From: Nocardia asteroides
GTDB taxonomy: Bacteria; Actinomycetota; Actinomycetes; Mycobacteriales; Mycobacteriaceae
Length of the DNA stretch: 64,000 bases
Assembly: GCF_900637185.1 (NCBI RefSeq)
Contig: NZ_LR134352.1
Coordinates: 2,346,001 to 2,410,000, forward strand
Direction of reading: 5' to 3'
This document shows, one piece after another, positions 40,418 through 51,218 of this stretch; the first letter of the stretch is position 1; every line of letters begins with the position of its first letter. Position numbers and translations under genes: made by a program. The notes beneath the pieces are model-generated. The model searched no databases. It saw only the letters and a program-made list of their open reading frames with translations, and had not been told where the DNA came from.

Positions 40418-43287
40418 GCACCATCGTGCGCATTCCCGCCGACGTCGACCGCTCCGACCGGCTCCTCGGTCCCTTCACCGCCCGCCAACTCGCCGTCCTC
40501 GCCACCACAGCCGTCCTGCTGTATTCGACCTGGGCCGCCGCCCGAACCGTGCTGGCTCTGCCGGTGTTCGCCGTCGCCGCTGCTCTGGTGTTCGTCGTCG
40601 TCGCGGTCGCGGTGCTCACCCGCCGCGACGGCTTGTCAGCCGACCTGCTGCTCGTGGCAGCGATCCGCCACCGCCTTCGGCCGCACCGCCTGGCCAGGAC
40701 CCGCGTTCAGGCCCACCCGAAATGGATCTCCCGTCGCAGCACCAGAACCCGCTCGCAACCGCCGACACCGGCTCTGTTGACCGCGCAAGCGGCGCGACTC
40801 CCGAAGTCGGTGTCTGCCAGCAGTGGGGGAGGCGGTGACGTCGCCGTGATCGACCTCGGCGCCGACGGCCTCGCTGTTCTCGCGGTCGCCGGGACCCTCA
40901 ACCTGTCGCTGCGGACCCCAGCCGAACAAGACAGCCTCGTCGGCCAACTCGCGGGCTGGCTGCACACCCTGCGCCAACCCGTGCAGATCCTGGTGCGCTC
41001 GGCGCGGCTGGACCTGACCGAACACATCACCGGCCTGCACACCGCCGCATCCCAGATGTCGGCCGACCTCGCCGCGGCAGCCCTCGACCACGCCGACCAC
41101 CTCGCCGACCTGGCCGCCCGCGAAGACCCGGTGCACCGGCAAGTCCTGCTGATCTGGCGCGAACAGACCGCGTCCCTCGCTTCCACCGGATTGCGTGCAC
41201 GGCTGCCCGGCCGGAAACAGGCTCAGCGCACGCTCTCGGGTGGCGCGCGCCGCGCCGCCGAGTCCCGGCTCCTGCGCCGGATGAACGAAGCCGCCGATGT
41301 CCTGCACCCACTGGGAATCTCGGTCACCGCACTCGACAACGACGCCGCCACCGCCGTCCTGACCAGCTGCACCAACCCCGAGAGCCTCGTCTCGCCCGCC
41401 GCCGACATCACCACCGCCGACACCGTGATCACCACCGACCCCGACACCCCGACCCCGGACCCGTTCGCCGGGGAAGGACTCGACCGGTTCGCCCCGGAGT
41501 CCCTCACCATCGGCACCCGGCACCTCGAAATCGGATCTGACTGGAGTGCGACCCTCGCAGTCACCGGATACCCGCGCGAGGTGACGGCCGGCTGGCTCGC
41601 ACCACTTCTCTCGCACCCTGGGCGAGTCGAGGTCGCCGTGCACGTCGAGCCCGTCGACCCGGCCACCGCCGCCACCCGGCTGCGCCGCCAGCAGGCCCGC
41701 CTCGAATCCTCCCGGATGCATGATCTCGGCCGGGGCCGCCTGACCGACCCGCAGGTCGACGTCGCCGTCGAGGACGCCGCAGACCTCTCGGCCCGCGTCG
41801 CCCGCGCCGAGGCACGCCTGTTCCGGGTCGGGGTGTATCTCACCGTGCACGCCGCTTCGGAAACCGAACTGGCCGACGAGGTGGCCGCAGTGCGGGCGCT
41901 GGCGGCGAGCCTGCTTGTGGACACCTGCACCCTGTCCTACCGGGCAGCTCAAGCCTGGGTGACCACGTTGCCTCTCGGGCTCGACTTGATCCGGGTCCAG
42001 CGGACTTTCGACACCACCGCCCTCGCCGCGGCATTCCCCTTCGACTCACCCCAACTCCCCGCCGTCGACCCCGCCCAGGCTGCCCGACCCCAGGGAGTCC
42101 TATACGGCCGCGACGCCGCGTCGGGGTTGTTGTTCGTGGACCGTTTCGGGCATGAGGCGCACAACCACAACCTCGTCGTGCTGGGACGTTCGGGCGCGGG
42201 CAAGTCGTATCTGGTCAAAACCGAGATCCTTCGGGCGTTGTATCGCGGGATCGAGCAGGTCGTGATCGATCCCGAAGACGAATACCGCCGCCTCGCCGAG
42301 TCCGTGGGCGGCACCCACATCCGCCTCGGCGCACCCGGGGTGCGGCTCAACCCGTTCGATCTGGAAGTCCACACCCGATCCGACGGCCGCCGCAGCGCAC
42401 CAGCCGATGGGCTCACCCGACGCAAGCTGTTCTGCCACACCCTGATCCAGGTGCTGCTGGGAAACCAGAACGCCGCGCAACGGGCGGCCCTGGACGCCGC
42501 GCTGGCAGCCACCTACACCGCCGCCGGGATCACCGACGACCCCACCACCTGGACCCTGCCCGCGCCCACGCTGAGCGGACTGCGTGATCAGCTCGGCCAG
42601 CTCGGCACACCCGCTGGGGCCGAGCTGGCTGCCGGGCTGCACCCCTACACCGGGCAGGGAGCCTATGCCGGGCTGCTCGACGGGCCCACCACCACCGAAC
42701 CCGAGGGTGGGCTGATCGTGTTCTCGCTGCGGGAGCTGCCCGACGAGCTGAAAACCATCGGCACCCTGCTCGTGCTGGACCTCACCTGGAGGCGGGTATC
42801 GAACCCAGGCCAGCGTCGGCCTCGCATGATCACCGTGGACGAGGCATGGCTACTGCTGCGCGAACCTGCCGGAGCCGCATTCCTGTTCCGAGCGGCGAAG
42901 AGCTTCCGCAAACACTGGGCCGGACTCACCGTCGCCACCCAGGACTGCGCGGATGTGCTCTCGACCGATCTGGGGCGCGCGATCATCTCCAATGCCGCGA
43001 CCCAGATCCTGCTGCGCCAGGCACCTCAAGCCATCGACGAGGTCGCCACCGCCTTCCACCTCTCCGACGGCGAGCAACAGTTCCTCCTCTCCGCCGCACG
43101 CGGTTCGGGACTTCTCGCGGTCGGCGGCGACCGCGCGGTATTCGGGTCGCTGGCCTCGGCCACCGAGAACGCGCTCATCACCACCGATCCCGGCGAACTA
43201 GCAGCGGCCACGGAATCGCAGGACACCGAAGTCGGCATCGACTCCGACGAGACGGCCCACGAAACAGTCGACCGATGGGCGGCGTGA
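40414..43287 (+). CDS. PrgI-VirB4 fusion, conjugation ATPase
   Basis: A 957-residue protein, GTG start overlapping the TrbL stop (GTGA). Residues 1-95 are PrgI-like, with two membrane helices (LAVLATTAVLLYSTWAA; LPVFAVAAALVFVVVAVAVL). Residues about 130-540 are the VirB4 N-terminal region. The ATPase core has Walker A GRSGAGKS (591-598), VVIDPEDEYR, Walker B RMITVDEAWLLL and GLTVATQDCADVL. It powers assembly and transfer. PrgI and VirB4 are more often separate genes; a fusion also occurs in some actinobacterial elements. Confidence 0.9.
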   Translation: MSTIVRIPADVDRSDRLLGPFTARQLAVLATTAVLLYSTWAAARTVLALPVFAVAAALVFVVVAVAVLTRRDGLSADLLLVAAIRHRLRPHRLARTRVQAHPKWISRRSTRTRSQPPTPALLTAQAARLPKSVSASSGGGGDVAVIDLGADGLAVLAVAGTLNLSLRTPAEQDSLVGQLAGWLHTLRQPVQILVRSARLDLTEHITGLHTAASQMSADLAAAALDHADHLADLAAREDPVHRQVLLIWREQTASLASTGLRARLPGRKQAQRTLSGGARRAAESRLLRRMNEAADVLHPLGISVTALDNDAATAVLTSCTNPESLVSPAADITTADTVITTDPDTPTPDPFAGEGLDRFAPESLTIGTRHLEIGSDWSATLAVTGYPREVTAGWLAPLLSHPGRVEVAVHVEPVDPATAATRLRRQQARLESSRMHDLGRGRLTDPQVDVAVEDAADLSARVARAEARLFRVGVYLTVHAASETELADEVAAVRALAASLLVDTCTLSYRAAQAWVTTLPLGLDLIRVQRTFDTTALAAAFPFDSPQLPAVDPAQAARPQGVLYGRDAASGLLFVDRFGHEAHNHNLVVLGRSGAGKSYLVKTEILRALYRGIEQVVIDPEDEYRRLAESVGGTHIRLGAPGVRLNPFDLEVHTRSDGRRSAPADGLTRRKLFCHTLIQVLLGNQNAAQRAALDAALAATYTAAGITDDPTTWTLPAPTLSGLRDQLGQLGTPAGAELAAGLHPYTGQGAYAGLLDGPTTTEPEGGLIVFSLRELPDELKTIGTLLVLDLTWRRVSNPGQRRPRMITVDEAWLLLREPAGAAFLFRAAKSFRKHWAGLTVATQDCADVLSTDLGRAIISNAATQILLRQAPQAIDEVATAFHLSDGEQQFLLSAARGSGLLAVGGDRAVFGSLASATENALITTDPGELAAATESQDTEVGIDSDETAHETVDRWAA

Positions 43288-43484
43288 ACCCGCCTCCGCT
43301 GCCCGCTCCGTCGCCAGCGGCGGAATCGTTGCCGGGGGACGGTGGCCGGTCAAGGACCACGCCGCGCCGGTCCGCGCGTCTACCCCGCCAGAACGGCGCT
43401 GGCCGCCGGATGCCGTGGTTCGGCATCCCGGGTGGGGATGCGGGCGGTCATGGCGGCAGAAACGGTGCAAGAGAAGACATTTGA
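43284..43484 (+). CDS. Small basic Pro/Gly-rich ORF coupled to virB4
   Basis: A 66-residue ORF whose GTG overlaps the VirB4 stop (GTGA), the same arrangement used throughout this operon. The product is rich in Pro, Gly and Arg (NPPPLPAPSPAAESLPGDGG ...) with no recognisable domain. The remaining gap to 43623 holds only a 6-bp hairpin (CACACG 43579-43584, CGTGTG 43594-43599). It may be a spurious ORF in GC-rich DNA. Confidence 0.35.
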   Translation: MNPPPLPAPSPAAESLPGDGGRSRTTPRRSARLPRQNGAGRRMPWFGIPGGDAGGHGGRNGAREDI

Positions 43485-43623
43485 CGCCGTGGCCGCTACG
43501 GAGCGTTCATGGACCCCGCTGCACAGGGATCCGGACGGTTCCCGAGACGTGCCACAACCCACCAAACAGCCACCACCGCACACGTTTTCGGAGCGTGTGG
43601 TAGCCGGAGAAGGAGAACGATCC

Positions 43624-43911
43624 ATGGACGAGGAATTCTCGGATGAGGCCGTGGTGATCCCGCTGAACAAGCGCGCTCGCCGCTCGCACACCGGCGACGA
43701 GGTGCCGGGGCACGTCGACGCCCGCGTGGGTGAACTGACGGCCTCGTTCCAGATCCGCTACGTCAGCGGGGCCGAGGCCGAACATGTCGCCGACCGGCAA
43801 GCCCGCGCGATCTCGGCGCTGCTGCGCTGGCTCGACAGCCACGACCCGGCCCCCGCCGAGCTGGTCGATCTCGACGCCATCACCGCCGACGGTGAGCAGG
43901 AGGCGGCATGA
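43624..43911 (+). CDS. Small acidic protein preceding the recombinase, 95 aa
   Basis: A 95-residue protein with AAGGAGAA 9 bp before ATG 43624; the frame is open further upstream but without coding character. An acidic N-terminus (MDEEFSDEAVVIPLN), a basic patch (KRARRSHT) and a helical part (AEHVADRQARAISALLRWLD) are seen. The stop overlaps the recombinase start (ATGA). Strict coupling suggests a recombination accessory factor (directionality factor-like) or regulator; this is inferred from position only. Confidence 0.6.
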   Translation: MDEEFSDEAVVIPLNKRARRSHTGDEVPGHVDARVGELTASFQIRYVSGAEAEHVADRQARAISALLRWLDSHDPAPAELVDLDAITADGEQEAA

Positions 43912-45788
43912 GCCTGCCCGCATTCGCCGGATCCGACAGCCCGGACCTGCTCGGGATGGGCGGCTCGTCCCCGGTCCCGGTGGCGGTGTTCCTGCGCACC
44001 TCGACCCGGGATTTGCAGGACCCCACGTTGTCGCTGCCGCGCCAGCTCGACAACTGCCGCAAGGTGCTGCCGAACGGGTTCGTGATCGTCGCGTTCTTCT
44101 ACGACGTCGAATCCTCCCGCAAAGACCTCGAACTGCGTGGCCTGGGCAGCGCGCACGAGGCGTTCGACATCCCCATCCCGCGTGACGGCGGTTTGGCCGA
44201 TCTGATGGCCGAAGCCCGCCACCCCAATCGCCGGTTCGAAGCGGTCGTGGTCGAGGAGATCGAACGCGCCGCCCGGTGGACCCACCAGTCCACCCAGCTC
44301 GAACACGAGCTGGAAAAGGTCGGGGTGCCACTGTTTGCCGCCGACGAGGGACCGATCTCGCTGTCGGAGAAACGTGCCACCCAGATCCTCGTGCGCCGCA
44401 TGAAACAAGGTGTCGCCGAATGGTTCCTGCGTCACACCCTCGAACAATCGTGGGAGGGATTCCGCGAACACGCCAAACAGGGCTGGAACATCGGCAAAGC
44501 CTGCCACGGCTACCGCAACGAGAAACTCCCACACCCTGTCGCCGCGAAACGCGAGGAGGGCCGCACCAAATCCCGGCTCGTCGTGGACCCCGAACGCGCA
44601 CCCGCCGTGGTGCGGATCTTCCAGCTGCGTCACGACGAGAACCTCGCCTACCAGGTGATCGCCGAACGGCTCAACACCGACCCCGACCGCTACCCGCCCC
44701 CGCAACCCAACAGCGGCAAACGCGCCCGGGGCCGCTGGTCGGGGTCCTCGGTCCGCGAGATCCTGATCAACCCCAAATACACCGGCTACATGGTGTGGAA
44801 CCGGCGCGCCAGCAAGAAAGGCGGCGCGCTCGTCCCGCCCGAGAAATGGGTGTGGTCACCCGAGCCCACCCACGAACCCCTGGTCACCCGCGCGGTGTGG
44901 GACGCGGTGCAAAACAACAGGACCACCCGCCAGGGGTCGCGGATGAGCGTGAAGAACACCCACCCCGACACCTACCGCACCTACGTGCTGCGCTCGTTCG
45001 TCCACCACCAGCAGTGCAACAAGAGGATGTTCGGCAAAACCCGCAAGGGCTACGGCTACTACACCTGCCAACCCAAACTCGACCTCGTCGGCAAACCCGA
45101 GGAATACGCCGACCACCCCCGCTCGGTGTACGTGCGCGAAGACAGGCTCCTCGACTGCGTCGAGACGTTCTTCAACGAACGCGTCTTCGGTCCCGACCGC
45201 GCGACCCTGCTGCGCCATCAACTACGCGGGCAGTCCTCGAGCAAGGGCCACGACCTCGAGCAGCGGGCCGCCGCGATCCACAAGACCCTCACCGACATCG
45301 CCCGACGACAGGACAACCTGCTCGCCGAGCTGGAATCCCGCCCCATCACCGGCGGCGACGAGCTGTCCGACGCCTGGGCCGAACGGTTGCGTCGCCGCTA
45401 CACCGAACTCGAACAGCAACGCCGCACCAAAAACGCCGAGCTGGAGACCCTGCGTGAACAAGCCGCCCGCCAGCAACCCGACGAACCCGCTCTCCTGGAC
45501 CACCTGCCCCGGCTAACGCTGCATCTCACCCGCGCCCCCGACGTCCTGCAACGCGACCTGTACGAGGCGTTCGGCATCAAGATCGTCTACGACCACACCG
45601 GCAAACACGTGACCATCTACGCCACGCTGACCGAAGAAACACTCCCCGACGCCGCCACAGCCGCCGCACCGCTGACCCCCGCTACAACCCCCGAAACGGG
45701 GCCCGTACCGCCACCAGCGCACAGCGGCGGCGGTACGGGGCTACCCGGCACGCCACGGGAAACCGCTACTACAGTTGCCCATGTTCTT
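43908..45788 (+). CDS. Large serine recombinase (integrase), no stop inside the element
   Basis: The N-terminal resolvase domain has catalytic Ser32 in FLRTSTRD followed by LPRQLDNC and the VVVEEIERAARW strand. The recombinase domain follows (YRNEKLPHP, RGRWSGSSVREILINPKYTG). A zinc-ribbon segment (HHQQCNKRMF, YGYYTC), a coiled coil (ARRQDNLLAELESR, RRRYTELEQQRRTKNAELE) and a Pro/Ala-rich tail complete it. About 627 residues lie before the tRNA-Arg gene. The frame has no stop here: it runs on through the tRNA (antisense) and stays open to 47897. The given end is the tRNA boundary, not a stop codon. It would catalyse integration/excision at this tRNA. Confidence 0.85.
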
Positions 45789-45790
45789 CG

Positions 45791-45864
45791 TGCCCCCGGC
45801 AGGAATCGAACCTGCGACCTAGGGATTAGAAGGCCCTTGCTCTATCCAACTGAGCTACGGAGGC
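45791..45864 (-). tRNA. tRNA-Arg (UCU)
   Basis: Read on the minus strand, the cloverleaf folds as acceptor GCCTCCG/CGGGGGC, D-arm GCTC-AGTTGGATA-GAGC, anticodon loop CTTCTAA with anticodon TCT, T-arm GCAGG-TTCGATT-CCTGC and discriminator A at 45791. The anticodon stem closes with a C-T mismatch at 31-39. The 3' end points at the recombinase gene, so the tRNA 3' half is the probable attachment site, still functional after integration. CCA is not encoded. Confidence 0.95.
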
Positions 45865-46002
45865 AGTGGCATCCACCTTGGCCGAACTCGGCCCCGGTGT
45901 CCAGCGCGAAAAGTATAGCGACCGACCAGATCTATGGGCGGGGTCGGCGGCGACGACGCCCCATCGGGGCGGCTCGGAGCAGGCCGAACTACCCTCGTGG
46001 TC

Positions 46003-48069
46003 ATGTCGTTATCGCAGGACCCCTCCGCTGGAACCGCCGTGGACGGCGCGCCACCGGCGGAAGCGGGTCGCGTGGCGCCGGCGGGGAACACCGCGCTTTT
46101 CGGTGTGCTGAGTGTCGTCGCGGGTGCGATGGCGGCGGTTGTCGCGGCCATCGTGGTCGGGTTGTCGGCGGCGCAGGCGCTGAGTCTGCTGGGTATACCC
46201 GATCCGGGACCGTTGACAACATATGGCTTGCCCGCGCTGCGCGCGGTGGCCGATCTGGCCGCCGCGGTGACCGTCGGGTCCCTGCTGTTCGCCGCGTTCC
46301 TGCTGCCGCCCCGCGACAGCGGCCTGCTCGAAGCGGGCGGGTATCGGGCGGTGCGCCGCGCCTCCGACGCCGCGCTGGTCTGGGCGGCGTGCGCGGCGCT
46401 GCTGGTGCCGTTGACCGTCTCCGACACCACGGGCCAGCCGGTGGGCGACATCTGGCGGCCCGAGGTGCTGTGGCCGGTGATCACGCAGGTCGAGGTGGCG
46501 GGCGCCTGGCGCACGACCACCCTGTTCGCGCTGATCGTGGCCATCGGCTGCCGGCTGGCGCTGCGCTGGGGCTGGACGCCGCTGCTGCTGGCGGGTTCGC
46601 TGATCACGATGATGCCGCTGGCGCTGACCGGGCATTCGTCCTCCGGTGGCGCCCACGACGTGGCCACCAACTCGCTGATCCTGCACATGGTCGCCGCCGC
46701 GGTGTGGGTCGGTGGCCTGATCGCCGTGCTCGCCAACGCGCTGCGCGGCGGCGCGGGCACCGATGTCGCCGCGCGGCGGTTCTCGGTGTTCGCGACGATC
46801 GCCTTCGTGGTGATCGGGCTCAGCGGCGTGATCAACGCCTGGGTTCGGGTGCCCGCGGGCGACCTGTTCGACACCACCTACGGCAAGCTCGTCCTCGCCA
46901 AGGCGGCGGCCCTGCTGGTCCTGGGCGTGCTCGGCTTCCTGCAGCGCCGGGCCGCGCTGCCCGCGCTCGCCGCGGACCCGCGCGATCGGACGGCGCTGAT
47001 CCGCTTCGCCGGGGTGGAGATGCTGATCTTCGCGGCCACCATCGGCCTGGCCGTCGGTCTGGGCCGCACCCCGCCGCCACCGCCCACCTCGATCCCCACG
47101 CCCGTCGAGGTGGAACTGGGCTACACGCTGGCCGGGCCGCCGACGGTGAGCAGGCTGCTGTTCGACTGGCGCTTCGACCTGATCTTCGGCACCTTGGCGA
47201 TCGTCCTCGCGGCCCTGTACCTGCTGGGGGTGTATCGCCTGCGCAAGCGCGGCGACGCCTGGCCGATCGGGCGCACCATCGCCTGGTGCAGCGGCTGCCT
47301 GGTGCTGCTGCTGGCCACGTCCTCGGGTGTCGGCCGGTATTCGCCCGCCATGTTCAGCGTGCACATGGGCGCGCACATGGCACTGTCGATGCTGGCGCCG
47401 ATCCTGCTCGCCCTCGGCGGCGCGGTGACGCTGGCGCTGCGCGCGCTGCCGCCCGCGGGCAAGGGCGGGGTGCCCGGCCCGCGCGAGTGGATCCTGGCCG
47501 CGGTGCACAACCCGGTCTCCCGGTTCCTCACCCAGCCGGTGGTCGCGTCGATCATCTTCGTCGCCGGCTTCTACGCGCTGTACCTGGGCGGGATCTTCGA
47601 CGCCACCGTCGACTCGCACGCCGCGCACCTGATGATGAACGCGCACTTCCTGCTCAGCGGCTACCTGTTCTACTGGGTGGTGATCGGCATCGATCCCAAG
47701 CCGCGCGAGGTGGCGCCGCTGACCAAGCTGGGCATGGTCTTCGGCACGCTGCCGTTCCACGCGTTCTTCGGCATCGCGCTGATGAGCATGACGACCGTGC
47801 TCGGCGGCTGGTTCTACCGCACGCTCGGTCTCGGCTGGAACATCGACCTGCTGGCCGACCAGCGCAACGGCGGCAGTTTCGCCTGGGCCAGCGGTGAGGT
47901 GCCGCTGGTGGTGGTGATGCTGGCCCTGCTGATCCAGTGGTCGCGCAGCGATCAGCGGCTGGCCAAGCGCACCGACCGCGCCGCCGACCGCGACAACGAC
48001 GCCGACCTGTCCGCTTACAACGCGATGTACGCCGAACTGGCGCGTCGTGACGGCGAGGTGCGCCGGTGA
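46003..48069 (+). CDS. CopD/CtaG-like cytochrome c oxidase assembly membrane protein
   Basis: A 688-residue polytopic protein. The N-terminal half has a CopD-type copper-resistance fold (AVWVGGLIAVLANAL; His in LTGHSSSG). The C-terminal half is the caa3-type oxidase assembly (CtaG) domain, with MFSVHMGAHMALSMLAPILL, SHAAHLMMNAHFLLSGYLF and GTLPFHAFFGIALMSM, whose His/Met residues could bind copper. About 15 membrane helices. The fused architecture resembles Rv0102 of mycobacteria. The start at ATG 46003 (MSLSQDP) is preferred to 45934. Role: copper insertion or assembly of cytochrome oxidase. First chromosomal gene right of the element. Confidence 0.85.
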   Translation: MSLSQDPSAGTAVDGAPPAEAGRVAPAGNTALFGVLSVVAGAMAAVVAAIVVGLSAAQALSLLGIPDPGPLTTYGLPALRAVADLAAAVTVGSLLFAAFLLPPRDSGLLEAGGYRAVRRASDAALVWAACAALLVPLTVSDTTGQPVGDIWRPEVLWPVITQVEVAGAWRTTTLFALIVAIGCRLALRWGWTPLLLAGSLITMMPLALTGHSSSGGAHDVATNSLILHMVAAAVWVGGLIAVLANALRGGAGTDVAARRFSVFATIAFVVIGLSGVINAWVRVPAGDLFDTTYGKLVLAKAAALLVLGVLGFLQRRAALPALAADPRDRTALIRFAGVEMLIFAATIGLAVGLGRTPPPPPTSIPTPVEVELGYTLAGPPTVSRLLFDWRFDLIFGTLAIVLAALYLLGVYRLRKRGDAWPIGRTIAWCSGCLVLLLATSSGVGRYSPAMFSVHMGAHMALSMLAPILLALGGAVTLALRALPPAGKGGVPGPREWILAAVHNPVSRFLTQPVVASIIFVAGFYALYLGGIFDATVDSHAAHLMMNAHFLLSGYLFYWVVIGIDPKPREVAPLTKLGMVFGTLPFHAFFGIALMSMTTVLGGWFYRTLGLGWNIDLLADQRNGGSFAWASGEVPLVVVMLALLIQWSRSDQRLAKRTDRAADRDNDADLSAYNAMYAELARRDGEVRR

Positions 48070-49043
48070 GCGGACGCGGTGTGCCTGCGCCCGAATCGAC
48101 CTCTCGCGCCGAACCGCCCCGCGTGCTCCGCACCGACGTGCGGTCGGCGCGGCGCAGACTGGCCGGGCGGGTCCGCAAGACCCCGGTGTTCCACACCAGC
48201 GTGGACGGGCCCGACGGTCCGGTGCCGGTCTCGCTGAAGCTGGAGTTCCTGCAGCACGGCGGCACGTTCAAGGTGCGCGGCGCGCTCAACGCGCTGCTGG
48301 CCGCGGGCGAGCAGGCCGACCATGTCGTGGTGGCCTCCGGCGGCAATGCCGGGATCGCGGTGGCGTTGGCCGCGGCGCAGCTGGGCAAGGCCTGCACGGT
48401 GGTGGTGCCCGAGTCGGCGCCGCACACCAAGGTCGCCGCGATGTGGGCGCACGGCGCCGAGGTGCTCTGGCACGGCACCAGCTACGCCGAGGCGCAGCGC
48501 CGGGCCGTCACCCTGGCGGACGAGCGGGGCGCCGTCCAGCTGCACGCCTACGACATGCCCGCGGTGGTCGCCGGCGCCGGTGTCATCGGGCTGGAGCTGG
48601 AGGAACAGGTGCGCGGCAGGCCGCCGGTGCTGGCCGCGGTCGGCGGCGGTGGCCTCATCGCCGGGCTGGGCGCCGCGCTGGGCAAGCGCAGGCAGATCGT
48701 CGGCATCGAGTCCGAGCACACTCCGGCGCTGTCGGCCGCGCTCGCGGCGGGACGGCCCGTCGAGGTGGGCGTGCAGCCCAGGCCCACCGAACTGCTGTGC
48801 GCCACCCGGGTCGGCGACATCGCGTTCGACATCGCCCGCCGCCACCGCATGCCCGCCCTCGCGGTGGCCGACGACGCCATCGGCCGGGCCCGCGAATACC
48901 TGTGGCGCGAATTCCGCGTGGTCGTGGAGCTCGAGGGCGCCGCCGCCCTGGCCGCCGTCCAGAGCGGCGTCTACCGCCCCGACCCCGGGGTCCGCCCGAT
49001 CGTCGTCCTCTGCGGCGCGAACACCGAACTCCCCGTCCTCTGA
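48066..49043 (+). CDS. PLP-dependent threonine/serine dehydratase family protein
   Basis: A 325-residue fold-type II PLP enzyme. Lys69 in GGTFKVRGA binds the cofactor; ASGGNAGIAVALAAA and AAVGGGGLIAGLGAAL bind the phosphate. Like threonine deaminase/serine racemase relatives without the ACT regulatory domain. The GTG at 48066 overlaps the upstream stop (GTGA). The exact substrate (Thr, Ser or hydroxyaspartate) is open. The 252-bp gap that follows carries no recognisable gene. Confidence 0.85.
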   Translation: MSGRGVPAPESTSRAEPPRVLRTDVRSARRRLAGRVRKTPVFHTSVDGPDGPVPVSLKLEFLQHGGTFKVRGALNALLAAGEQADHVVVASGGNAGIAVALAAAQLGKACTVVVPESAPHTKVAAMWAHGAEVLWHGTSYAEAQRRAVTLADERGAVQLHAYDMPAVVAGAGVIGLELEEQVRGRPPVLAAVGGGGLIAGLGAALGKRRQIVGIESEHTPALSAALAAGRPVEVGVQPRPTELLCATRVGDIAFDIARRHRMPALAVADDAIGRAREYLWREFRVVVELEGAAALAAVQSGVYRPDPGVRPIVVLCGANTELPVL

Positions 49044-49295
49044 CACGCGGTGCGGAATATTTCGGGGCGGGTGGGCGCTGTACCACCGGCTTCCGGGGAG
49101 GATGTGGGTGAGTATGCATCCACCCCGGTGACTGCCGTACCCTCTACGACCGCGGCGGATTCCCTCCCGGCGCGATCGCCGGTTGCGGTGCCGATCGACG
49201 GCACACCCGCGCGGGTCGACGCCTGAGGGCTGGTCCGCGGCACCCGGCCCGCTCCGCATCTCACCCCCGTTACCCGCACCGATAGGCTTCCGTAT

Positions 49296-50972
<1,677 letters not shown>

Positions 50973-50987
50973 GCCGCGGTTTGCCAC

Positions 50988-51033
50988 GACGGCCCGGCGG
51001 GATGATCGACACCGATCGACCCGCCGGGCCGTC
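50988..51033. terminator. Terminator-like hairpin after ettA
   Basis: A 14-bp perfect stem (GACGGCCCGGCGGG at 50988-51001, complement at 51020-51033), 16 bp after the stop. The 18-nt loop can pair further through GATCGA/CCGATC. Confidence 0.7.
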
Positions 51034-51218
51034 GGCGTCTGGCGTGCGAAAAGTGCTGGTAGCGGCGAACTCCCGGATGTTCACCGACGGTTCGCCAAGT
51101 TACCGGCGCGGCAAGCGCTGATTCCCTGCGCGTGTCCAACTGGCCCGGGCTAGTCTCGAATTTGCGTCACCTGAGTTGCGGAATCGAAGCGAACCAAATC
51201 CATGGGAGTGGGCGAACG

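Noticed and set aside
46009-47760. 583-codon minus-strand frame opposite the copD-like gene
   Set aside because: Low-complexity Arg/Gln/His-rich translation; the plus-strand membrane protein explains the region.
45791-47897. C-terminal 700 codons of the recombinase frame taken as a true protein domain
   Set aside because: This part translates the tRNA in antisense and the copD gene out of frame; it is open only because of base composition, so it is reported as a finding and not as part of the gene.
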